Source of the DNA: Ceratobasidium sp. AG-K
Taxonomy: Eukaryota; Basidiomycota; Agaricomycetes; Cantharellales; Ceratobasidiaceae
Assembly: GCA_037039685.1 (NCBI GenBank)
Contig: JAWNGF010000002.1
Location: forward strand, 1,674,001 to 1,738,000
Reading direction: 5' to 3'
Length of the DNA stretch: 64,000 nucleotides
In this document: positions 10,933 to 21,171 of the stretch, piece by piece
Layout of the letters: the number at the start of each line of letters is the position of its first letter
Position numbering within the stretch: position 1 is the first letter of the stretch
Program-made: the position numbers and the translations under genes
The notes under the pieces: generated by a model
Told to the model about the DNA's origin: nothing
The model's input: only the letters and a program-made list of their open reading frames with translations
Databases searched by the model: none

Positions 10933-13900
10933 TTAGGATCGCTCGGTCGCGGCAATGCTAACCTTTTTGAGCAACGACTTGAGGCTCCGCGACCCTTTGT
11001 CGCAATTCTCGACCAGCCAGCGCTCCATCTTGTCCCTCAGCCCGTCCATCTCGTCCTTTAGCGGCATGCACCCGTCTTCCCGCACGCTAGCGGGGTTGAG
11101 CAGCATATCGAATAGCGACGACCAAATCTCCGTCTGCCAGTACCGCTTGAGTGCCATGTTAATCTTGTACCTCGTCCGCTCGCCGTCTTGGACCGCGACC
11201 GTCTCGATGTACTTGCCAAACAGCATACAGTACACAATCCCCGCCAGGCCAAAGTAGTCGGTTTGGAACGTCCACGGCCGGCCTTCACGGAGCTCGACCG
11301 CATCACGCTGGTCCGTCGGCCAATTTCCGATAAACGTTTGGCCGGGAGCAAACAAGCTCGTGTCGATCCCGCGCCCAAAGTCGATCATGCGGATGCCCTT
11401 GTACGACCAGCCGTTTGCGCCCGTGGGATCGTATTTGGAGCTCCAGGCATGGGCTTCGTCGGGCACGTCTTCAGTCCGGAGCAGGCAGTTGTCGATTTTC
11501 AAGTCGCCGTGGATGAATCCGGCTGCGTGCATCGCTGAAATGAGGCGCAAGAGTTCGATGGAGAAGAACATGACTAGGAGCTCGTCGAGCCCGGGTTGGG
11601 CCGTGTTGGCAGCGGAGAAACCGCACGAGGCGGAGCGGTTGACGGTGTCGAGGAGGGAGCCTTGACCGCAATAGTCCATGATGAGGTAGCTCTCGTCTTG
11701 GTAGTGGTACAGCCGCCTGGGTCGGATGATGCTCGAGAGCAACTGGTCGGGCAGGGCGGCGCGTAATCGAGAAAGTACCGTATACTCCCATCGATCCGAG
11801 GGACGGACAGCCTTGATCGCGACCGACGTGTCGTCGTCGACAAATCCACTGTCGTCTTCCTCTTCGTCCTCGGGCATATACATGGCCAAAAATACGGCCC
11901 CATATCCGCCTTCGCCGATCTTGGATACCACCGAGTACTCGTCCGCCTCGCCGAGCGTAATGGGCAACTCGTCTGCCTTTTTGCTCTTGCCAAACTTGAT
12001 TAGCACGTCTAGCTGGCCAGCATCTGTGTCGGTCATGTCCTGGATCGCTGGTGGAAGTGGGACCTGCGACATCAAGTCATGTAGGAGCTCTGGGTCGAAC
12101 GGGTTAATGGGCTCGAGAGCGGCGCTGGCGGGCTCAAGTTCTTCGGCGGGTTCTTCGGCAGCGGTTCTTCAGCGGGTTCCTCAGCGGGCTCCTCTGGGAT
12201 GTCCTCCCTCCAACCGCCAGCTGCGCGACGCATAGTCGTTGTAAACTCGCACGTTCGCTCCGTAATAGGCGTCATGACGTTGAAATACCCAAGTCGCCCG
12301 CCCATAGGGACATAGCGCGCGTCGTCCTCTTCATCCTCGACTGGTTCTTCGTGGTCGTCCTGCTCTGGAAGCCCAGGAGGCGGAGGGAGCGTGAATTTGG
12401 AACCAGAGCTTGACTGCCCAGCGTCTTCGTCCTGAAATACTGCAAACGACTTGGGTGTCTTGGGCTCGACTGGCGGATCCACAAAAGGCGCAAAAGTTTT
12501 CGGTTTCAGCGGCCCGCCTGGGATCACGGCGGGAGGCGCAGATGGCTCTTCGGCTGGCGGGTCAACGAACGGCGTGAACGATTTGGTCTTGAGGACGTTC
12601 TTTGCCCCGGCTGGCGTCACACCAGGACCAGGCTCGTCTCGGAACACAGGTATCTTGGCCTTGGTCGCTGTCGCCGGTTCATCGACAAATATAGGCATCT
12701 TGGACCCGGGGGTGCGCGCGGGGAGACCAGAGCCGTTTTCATTGGACGCTCGGAAGACGTTTTCGCTCTGAGGATTCTCATTCGCCCTGGGCGGATTTTC
12801 GCTCGGCGGTTTGGGAGCGTTTTCATTCGAGGTTCTGCTGGCGTTCTCTCCATCGCTCTTGCCGATTTCAAAGTATGGGACTGGTGGTCGATTCGCGTTC
12901 TCAGACCTGCGTAATGCTGTTGCTGGGGTTGGGGTTGGGGGTGCATTTTGACCTTCAGACAACTGCATCATGGAAAGCGTAGGTCGTAGCTAGGAGTATT
13001 GTTAGCATGGTCATTGTATGAATCGATACATCGACCTACCTCGGCAACTGCCTCTTCTGCCTCTTCCTCCTCCTCAATCCTGTCAGGATTCCCTTTATCC
13101 TTGGCTGGCGACGTATTGAACATTTCGAACACATCTCCTAGTGCTGCACGGGTGTTGACAGTTACAGTCGGTTCACCTGCCATCGTCATCGTCATGGTGC
13201 GCTCCTTTTCCTTTTTGCCCCCTCGTCCCGTCCCATCACCCGTACGAGTTCGCCCAGCGTCGTCTCGCACTGGTACAGCAACCGTGACGGGAGGGGGAGC
13301 CCATTTCTTGCCGAGCAGTCCGAGTGCGCGAGCTCGCGCTTCTTCAGGACTGTATTCTGGTGACCATCGGCAGAACTGGAGCCAGATGCCTGCAGTCGTG
13401 CAAGTGGCAAACAGATTTGTTCTCCTCGTTTACCTGGAGCCGGAGGTGGGTTGCGTAAACGCTTGGGCAGAGACGGGAGCGGCTTAAGTGGCTTGGGTTT
13501 AGGCCACGAGGGCAGAGACGGGAGCGGCTTAAGTGGCTTGGGTTTAGGCCACGAGGGCAGCGAGTCAGCCGCCGAGGATACGGAAGGTGCAGGAGCAGAG
13601 GAAGTGGACGCAGCGGGAGCACTGGAAGATGCAGAAGTGGATTTGGACGCAAGAACAGGTTGTTTAGGTGGCGGAGCACTGTCCCAGTTCTTGAAGGGAT
13701 TCTGACGCAAGGCCTCCGACTCTTTTGGTTGAAGTGATGGGGCGAATACATCCTCATGACCTGGTCGTGGAGCATGAGGCGTACGTGTGGGTGCAGGCTA
13801 TGAAGAAAGGTGTTTAACTGTGTTTCAGCCAGGTAGACTGAGAAATGTGCTTACGTCGTCAGTGTCCCGATAGACCTCAATCTTGGGTGTCTTTGGGGTG

Positions 13901-14913
13901 AACACACCGTGCTTTAGCTGGGGCAAGGTTTCTCCCTGCCAGCTCTTCCCATCCGAGTGGTTCTCCTTCCTTCGACTATCGCGCGTCCCAACATCCGCCC
14001 ACTCGTTCGTCTGGACACCCGACTCTAATAAACCAAATCAAATTGAGCTGGCATTTTGGCGGGGTTTGATTCAAGCTCACCAGGTTGGTCGTTATCCCTA
14101 AACACTGGGATACGAGCACCATTGTTATTCGGGCGCGAGGACGACGATGCAATGAACGGGTCGCTGTCTGTGGAACTAGTAGGTTTGGTGCGTTCACCAA
14201 GCACTTTGCGCGCGGTAGGAGCGGGAGGCGGTGGTGCCATGGATTCATCCATGTCTTCATTGGATCCAGCAGGGGCGGCAAGGATACGTTTCTGAAACTC
14301 CTCGTATCGCTGCTGTAACCGCTTAAGAGGCTTAGCTTTGCGCGCGATACCTAATTGATATATCTCGTCTGCCTTTCGCATACTAAGTGGCCATTTAGCA
14401 ATAATAAAGTATAATTTCAGCTCACTTACTTGCGGCTCCGCTCCAATGTATTGGCGTACTCGGTATAGAAAAGCTCCCAGACGGACCCAATATCATTCGC
14501 CAGCAGATACGCGTATATCGTTTCGGGCTTTTCTACTATACCTGCATAGCATATCCAAAGCTTCAAGTATCGAAGGTCGTTGAGATATCGTGGGTCCTCT
14601 CGGAATTCCCGCGTGGCGCGTTCCAATAGAGGCACCACCCGCTCTCAGAGTTACTTCCTGCTGGATAGCACTCTACAACCCAATCCACGTAGGCAACATA
14701 AGCAGCAATAGGATCCTCGTCCTCATCTATCGCAACCTGGACCGCCTCTTGGTGCTTCGCATGTCCGTCTGCAAGCTGCTTTGCCAGCTGTGGTCGAGGC
14801 GCAGAAAGCAAGTTCGAAAGAGCAACAGCGCTTCGCCCGTTTTTCCTTGGGACAATATTTTCTTTCTGGTGTTCGATTACTGATATGTCTACTGTCGGAG
14901 GCTCCGCACTCAT
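10933..14913 (-). CDS. BUB1: Spindle-assembly checkpoint kinase BUB1 (two apparent 1-base deletions)
   Basis: The N-terminus (start 14913) carries a KEN box at residues 17-19 and the Mad3/BUB1 TPR-like domain, with DPIAAYVAYVDWVVECYP, VPLLERATREFREDPRY, YLKLWICYA, and later KADEIYQLGIARKAKPLKRL and YEEFQKRI. A long disordered Pro/Ser/Glu-rich middle follows. The C-terminal kinase domain has VVSKIGEGGYGAVF (P-loop), VAIKAV (Lys), FIHGDLKIDNCLL (catalytic loop, HGD as in BUB1) and MIDFGRGID (DFG). BUB1 acts at kinetochores and phosphorylates histone H2A. Having the full kinase domain argues for BUB1 over Mad3. The frame breaks at 14638-14640 (CCC on the plus strand) and at 12163-12164; each break is repaired by one additional base, so sequencing error is more likely than loss of function. 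There is also an exact 45-bp tandem duplication in the linker. Confidence 0.9.
13465..13554. repeat. Exact 45-bp tandem duplication inside BUB1
   Basis: Units 13465-13509 and 13510-13554 are identical; a third copy starts at 13555 and diverges after a few bases. On the coding strand each unit gives the 15-residue peptide SWPKPKPLKPLPSLP. It lies in the disordered linker of BUB1 and keeps the frame. The identity suggests a recent duplication. Confidence 0.95.
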
Positions 14914-15172
14914 GTTTAGGAAGGATATAAGTTAGACAGGAGAAGCAAGGCGCGGTCGCGACAAGGAGGGAAAGTCACGTGCGTAAATGAGGCTTGACAA
15001 TCACGTGTAAACTGAGTCTTGCCAGCACCAGTGCATCCCTCAATCTGCTACGCACACTTGGGGCATTATTTTAGATCACGAAACTCTCTTCAGTAATTTG
15101 CATGATTGGCGCAACAAGATTCCTAGAGCTTTCTAGCGCTTTGGAAACTTGCGCTTTCCTAAAATGACATTC

Positions 15173-15185
15173 GAAATTTCTAGAA
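15173..15185 (+). promoter_or_regulatory. Heat-shock element
   Basis: The sequence fits GAAnnTTCnnGAA exactly, the trimeric site for heat-shock factor (Hsf1). It lies 237 bp upstream of the HSP20 start codon and 134 bp upstream of its TATA box, which fits a role in heat induction. Confidence 0.85.
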
Positions 15186-15306
15186 CCGACCAGCGCTTGC
15201 CACCCCATCGCATACAACCAGACTGGCGATATGAGTGACGACAGACATGAAATCATGATTATGATCATATGAGCGGGAGGAGGAATTTTCTAGCATCTTA
15301 CAATGA

Positions 15307-15314
15307 TATAAATA
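15307..15314 (+). promoter_or_regulatory. TATA box of HSP20
   Basis: TATAAATA about 100 bp before the HSP20 ATG. Strong TATA boxes are typical of inducible heat-shock genes. Confidence 0.7.
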
Positions 15315-15409
15315 CGGATCGTGCCCGGCTGCTGGTCCCCCACAAGCCAAACAACTCAAGCTACCACCACTCGCGTACCTACTTTACCAGCTCTATCCAC
15401 TCTACCAAC

Positions 15410-15954
15410 ATGTCTTACAGCAGCTTCTTCCACGACACTCACCCTCTCTTCCGCCTCGTCGAGGACCCTCGCTCCTCCTACGGCTCCTCTCCTCGCAGAT
15501 CCAATCAGCCTCACCAGCGTGAGGCTCATGCTGAGGTCTCAGAGCGAGAACAGGCCTACGTAGTGCGGGTCGAGCTGCCTGGTGTCCAGAAGAAAGACTT
15601 GGACGTCCATGTCAGCAATGAAGGTCGCGAGCTTTGAATCTCGAGGGGCGTGTATATCGTACGGACCAGCTGGCTGAGCAGCAAGCTGCAGGTAAGTGTC
15701 ATTATTTAAACTATGGCCAGATCCAGGATCTGAAACTGACATTCGATTGCATAGACAACTCCAAAACTGCTGAACAGCCTAAGGAGGGCGAGTCCAATGG
15801 CGCCCAGAACTGGAGCTACTCCTTCAATCGTAGCCTGGTGTTCCCCAAAGCCGTTGATGGGAATAAGGCGGAGGCCGCAATGAAAGACGGTGTCCTGACC
15901 CTTACTCTCCCAAAGCGTGTCGATTCTGGCAGGCAGAAAATTAACATCCTGTAA
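15410..15954 (+). CDS. Small heat-shock protein HSP20 with a frame break
   Basis: The start MSYSSFFHDTHPLFRLVED leads into the alpha-crystallin domain: REAHAEVSEREQAYVVRVELPGVQKKDLDVHV. The frame then hits a TGA at 15635-15637. The rest of the domain continues in another frame (GRVYRTDQLAEQQ), crosses an intron that starts just after CAAGCTGCAG, and finishes WSYSFNRSLVFPKAVDG, MKDGVLTLTLPKR and KINIL. Small HSPs are ATP-independent chaperones that bind unfolding proteins. One additional T in the TTT run at 15633-15635 would restore a continuous frame, so this is more likely a sequencing deletion than a real pseudogene; a read check decides. The promoter looks fully functional (perfect HSE, TATA box). 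I chose 15410 as start because the in-frame open region upstream lies across the TATA box. Confidence 0.85.
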
Positions 15955-16228
15955 CGACCTCCAGGAGTTGTAGCACTTTGCAGAGTTCCGGTTTAGTTTA
16001 AGCGTTTGTTTGACTGTATGCATTCTTGTTTTTGGTTCAACATTGTTGCAGTTGGTGTATGTGAATATAAGACTTCCTCGAATAGTAAAGAGACCCCTCT
16101 GGATGTAATCCCTGAGCCACTCGGTTACACTTATTTGAATCCAAGTACAAGCGCCAAATGGGTGTGGTTCCTGACAGGTCCTCATCTGCTTACGTCAGAG
16201 GATTGTCTCCCGCTTAAGCCGAGCCACC

Positions 16229-19200
16229 ATGGACAAGACAGCCCGCGACTTCTCGTTCGCCAAGCTGAGCGATCTAGACAAGGCGGTGACCGTTCGGATG
16301 TAAGATAAAACTACGAAAATTCCGCTCGCACCCGCTGAACATGAGTAGATCTCAGCTAGAGGGTACGAGGACGCCCCGACCTTTCTCGGAATTATTAGAG
16401 CACCCTGAGCTACGCTTTGCGGGAGTGCAACAAAAGTAAGCGTTTGGTCGTCTTAGCTATTGTGGTATACTTATCTCATGCTCAGCACCCTCTCAGATCT
16501 CTTTGTGACATGTCAAATAATCGCAGACAACAAACCTTTGACGATCCCTCATCGTACTTCGTTCAAAGCGTTCAAGAATTCGTACACGTCAGTCTATTAT
16601 GCACGACTGAGTGACCTAGTTACTCAACCACGGTAGATGGAACGAATGGATTACCTTTCCTCTCAAGTACCGGGATCTTCCTCTCAATGCCCAGATTACG
16701 TTTACTGTCTGGGATATCGAGGGGCCACGAACATCGGCCCCCGTGGGAGGGACAACTTTTAGGATGTTTGGCAAGAAGAGGTTAGTATTCTTAGTTACAC
16801 CCTGTAGAATTATTCTAAGGTGCGGACAGCACTCTTCGACGCGGGAAGCACCGTCTTTTACTATGGGTTGGCCAGGAGGCGGATGGCTCTGCCGAATCTA
16901 GAACACCAAGCAAGGTAGAGTTAAAGGATGAAATGGGGAGACTGGAAAAGGTGAGGGTTTGTAGAGATTCTACCCGTCGAATTCCCTGACTGGCTCCGTA
17001 GTTGGTAAAGAAATACGAACGAGGAGATTTGCCCAAGTCGGAGTGGTTGGACAAGATGGCATTTCGTCGGATGGAAGAAATTCACTCGGTATGTTGGATT
17101 TGGTTAGCATTTGAAGTTAACTGAAAGTTCTCGCTTAGGCAGAGACAGCGAAATCAGAGAGTCTATTTCTATATATCGACTTACCTCGGTTCGACTTTCC
17201 TGTTCTTTTCAGCGAATCTGTATGTGGAACATGATTTACGGGGTAATGGTATATTCTAACGTATTGATAGGAAGCGTTGAACATCCCTTCCTCCACCAAA
17301 CCTCATGCAGCGGTCACACTTCCATCTGCGACGCCTGCCCCCGCTGGGGCGATCGCTCCACTCATGGACTTTAAATCGGAGCTCCAAATATGGAATATCA
17401 TAGACCCAGACATTGCACGGGAGAATCCGGTTGAAGACAAACACCGCCGCCTTGTTCGTGGGCATAGAGGTGGTCCTCTTGATCGTGAGCTCAAGCCTGA
17501 CGCAAAGACCCGAGACGAGCTCACTGTGAGTGGAATCTCTTGTTGCTCGACTCACTGTGTACTCATTACTGGCTATAGTCTATTATAAGCTATCCTCCTA
17601 CTCAAGCCCTCAGCTCCGAGGACAAGGACTTGATATGGAAGTTCCGATTCTACCTCAGTCGTGACCCTCGCGCACTTACAAAGTTCTTAAAGGTACGGTA
17701 ACATTGGGTTCAAACGCTTCTTCCTACTTGAATCTGAACGGTTTCATGTTAGGCAGTAACGTGGAAAGACGCAAGCGAAGTCAAACAAGCTGTGGAGGTG
17801 CTCTTGCCAATGTGGACCGAGGTCGGAACGGCAGATGCATTGGAATTACTTGGACCTTCAACGAGCGATTCTCGAGTACGGAGCTTTGCAGTTAAACAAC
17901 TTCGGCGAGCTGACGACGACGTGAGTTGCCTGGCTTCTACAACAGCCAGGAATGCTTCTGACAAACTTCCCACTTAGGAACTGTTACTATACTTACTACA
18001 ACTGGTCCAGGCGCTCAAGTTTGAAAGTCCGCTGTCATCATCTACCAAGGATAAAGACAGTGGCCTTGCCGACTTTTTGGTCGAACGTGGGGTTGCTAAT
18101 CCGGTCCTTGGAAATCGTCTGAATTGGTATTTAATGGTCGAGATGGAGGACAAAATGGTCAAGAAGATGTATGCGAAAGTGGCGTTCGAATTCCAGCGAC
18201 AGTTGACCGAGGTATGCCATTAGTTTTCTGGAAGCTCAATCACCCTGCTCAGTTTCTTGCTTTAACAGTCTGAGAACGGCTCTCAACGCCGTGAAATCAT
18301 GCGACGACAAGCGGAACTTATGGCGATCTTATCCACTCGTGCCAAGGACGTTAGGGCATCCAAGGACTCGCGTCAGAAGAAGATTGACAAGCTGAAAACT
18401 TTCATCGCCGACCCCAAGAACGGACTGTTCAATATGTCGGAGCCGCTTCCACTTCCTCTCAATGCGCGCATTATGGTCACCGGGGTAGTGCCCGAGAAGT
18501 GCTCGGTTCTCAAGAGTAATTTGCAGCCCCTGAAACTCACATTCAAGTGTGCGGCTGAACCGGGCGTTGAGCCTGACGAGTACTCAGTTATCTTCAAAAA
18601 CGGCGACGATCTCCGACAAGACCAGCTGGTGATCCAACTTTTTACACTGATGGACCGCTTGCTCCGGAAAGAGAATCTGGACTTGAAGTTGATTCCATAC
18701 GACGTCTTGGCGACAAGCGCATCCGAGGGAATGATCCAATTTATTCCTAGTAGTACCATTCGGGTAATTGTGGAAGAGTACTCTACCGTGTTGGGATATC
18801 TTCGGGCCTATAACCCAGATGAAGGGAGTGTCGGGACATATGGAGTGAAGAAGGATGTCATAGAGACGTTCGTGAGGAGTTGTGGTACGTCCCATCTGTT
18901 GTTTCTCGATTCAGGGTTATTTACCTTGCAATATTTAGCTGGCTATTGTGTGGTCACTTACATCCTTGGTGTCGGCGATCGTCATCTCGACAATCTTCTC
19001 GTTGCTCCGGATGGTAAGTATCGTTTAGAGGGCTTTTGGCGCGCTGGCTGACCTTGAACTCGCTTAGGTCACTTCTTCCACGGTACGTGTGGCGGTCCTT
19101 AATATATAGAGGTTCAATACTGACGCTCGTTCAGTTGACTTTGGTTATATCCTTGGCCGTGATCCGAAACCCTTCCCTCCGCCCGTCAAGGTCTGCAAAG

Positions 19201-19565
19201 AAATGGTGGACGCAATGGGAGGTGCCCAATCGACACACTACGCAAGATTCAAAAACCATTGCTTTACTGCGTTTAGCATTCTTCGCAAGAGTGCAAACCT
19301 CATCCTAAATCTCGTCGCGCTTATGGTGGACGCAAACATTCCAGACATCAAGCACCGTGACGTGCATGAGCAGATTCAGGAGAAGTTTCGACTTGACCTG
19401 ACTGAAGAGGAGGCGATAAAGCACTTTGAAACCTTGCTGAACGAAACGTCATATTTTACGGTAGTTTTCGACCGTATTCACGACCTCGCGCAGGTACGTC
19501 TCGTCGTCATGTTTGTACAGCTATATATCGTTGACAATATATTCATTCAGTATTGGAGATCATGA
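16229..19565 (+). CDS. VPS34: Class III phosphatidylinositol 3-kinase VPS34
   Basis: The ATG at 16229 sits in GCCACCATGG, a strong Kozak context. Domains in order: a C2 domain ([13 protein letters not shown] ... [26 protein letters not shown]), the helical PIK domain ([22 protein letters not shown] and following helices), and the kinase domain. The kinase shows [17 protein letters not shown], catalytic [13 protein letters not shown] and, across an intron, [18 protein letters not shown] (activation loop). The C-terminus is AQYWRS, the usual VPS34 ending. It makes PI3P on endosomes and autophagosome precursors with Vps15 and Atg6/Beclin. About a dozen introns occur; the frame is intact throughout, in contrast to the HSP20 upstream. 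Confidence 0.95.
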
Positions 19566-20170
19566 ATGGACACGACGGAATGGGGGTTCACTATGCAAAC
19601 TGGTCAATTGGTATGCCCGACGACAAGCTAGACCTGCCACCTAACTAAAGCCAGGCATTCTTTAGTATTATAGGACTGTGCATTTATACATATTTTTACT
19701 AGGAAACATACCTGCCCTGAATTTCGGGAATTACCTATTTTTAAGTTTTGCCGCAACACGCGACTTCGGTGCGCCATTCCGATCACTCTAACCTGGACTC
19801 ATGACCAACCCCACGTGGCGCCCGCGTTTTGTTACACTGCGTTCATTCGAAGAATCCTTCCTCCAGACCCTAGGCTCCAGGCATTTCAGCATAGGCTCGA
19901 TACGTACGACCGTGAGAAGGCAATAAAACCCTTCAAGACCTATCCTGCCTTTATAAGGATGGCTGACACTGCTGGCGTGCCCTCTTCGCCTCGATCACCC
20001 CCACCCACTCCTACTTACACGATTATTTTCATGACCCATAATGAACACGCACTACATTAAATATACCGACTCCCGCCGTCTCTCGACAGTCTCAAAAGTA
20101 ACCAAACGTTTCTCAGTCGCCGTCTCCGTGAGGAAAGAGCTGTGCTCTAGCATTGCACGAACATTTTACA
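19566..20170. other. Intergenic region after VPS34
   Basis: It holds the VPS34 3' UTR and the presumed promoter of the orphan gene downstream. No RNA gene or repeat is visible to me. Confidence 0.4.
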
Positions 20171-20747
20171 ATGTCCGCTCCTGGTGCGCAGATGCAAAGA
20201 GCACAACTGCAAGGAAAGCCCAAGGTAAGTTTTTCCTATTGCTAGAATAAGAATTTGCCCTCATGCCCTTACGATTTCACAAGAAAACTACAGTAGCCCT
20301 CCGATGCCCCCAAGGTTAAAGAGTAGGCATGTAGACAAACGAGATATCTCCAAGCCAGTTTACATCCCACGACCTGCATCGTTATACCATTTTAGAGATG
20401 CATTCGTCCGAGCGCGGAGCGACTCTCTGATTTCAACGGCCGAAACAACTGCATCCCTTGAAGTAGTATGTGGATTGCCTCTTTCGACATCATTCAGCGA
20501 TTATTCCACTGCATCTTCTTTGTCGTTGGTACCGGATTTGATTGCCTCGTCACCTGCAGACGTGTCTTCTAGCGACCTGTCCTCAATGGCCAGTGTTTAC
20601 GACGACGATGCAGACACACTTTATGAGCCATATGACGAGCAGCCACCGTTTTATTGGGATGACGTCCTCGACTACTACGAAAGCTACTCAATCAAGCTTT
20701 TATCGCCCGGATTTAGTCAGCGCACAGAGGCTCGCAGTCAATTTTAG
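20171..20747 (+). CDS. Orphan small acidic protein
   Basis: The clear coding part is 20304-20747 (147 residues): a basic start (MPPRLKSRHVDKRDISKPVYIPRP), a Ser/Thr-rich middle (STSFSDYSTASSLSLVPDL) and an acidic aromatic tail (VYDDDADTLYEPYDEQPPFYW, DDVLDYYESYSIKLL). A likely first exon at 20171-20224 (MSAPGAQMQRAQLQGKPK) ends in a good donor GTAAGT, with acceptors near 20290-20300; which acceptor is used decides whether the two parts join, and the ones I tried give an early stop. If not joined, the gene starts at 20304. I recognise no family. Confidence 0.45.
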
Positions 20748-21171
20748 GTTGGTTGGGTTGTCTTATGGTGTTGTGGCATGACACTCACCGTGAATTTAGT
20801 CACTGGAAGAATTTGACTAAGGTCTCATCACGACTTGGAACGACTTTACGACTTTTTATAGATCTCGAGCGGGGATGATCGCATAGAACACATTCGCTTT
20901 GCTGGAGTATAGAATAAAAGACAGTGTCGGAACGGGCTTCTGAAGGATAAGCTACATGGACGCTCTTTTTACACTGACGCGCTGAAAATGCTGACAAGCC
21001 CGGTGATTTGTCATACATCGCATGTATTACCTTACGTGCTCTAATAGAAACCTGACTATCCAGTCATAATTAACGTTCAGCACATGTGTGCCCACAGATA
21101 CTAGCTTCACATGGGCGCAATAGGAGTCCTTCTGTGCGAAGTCATCCATAAATTTGTTTTTATTCGTATTG
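20748..21171. other. Intergenic region between the orphan and BioDA 3' end
   Basis: Convergent gene ends; no feature supported. Confidence 0.4.

Larger units (their letters stand above)
14914..15409. promoter_or_regulatory. Divergent promoter region of BUB1 and HSP20
   Basis: These 496 bp separate the two start codons. They hold a perfect three-pentamer heat-shock element (15173-15185) and a TATA box (15307-15314) that serve the HSP20 side. Degenerate GAA/TTC pentamers are scattered between 15110 and 15160. Confidence 0.7.

Noticed and set aside
15269..15409. Earlier in-frame start for HSP20
   Set aside because: This stretch lies across the TATA box and has no HSP-like sequence.
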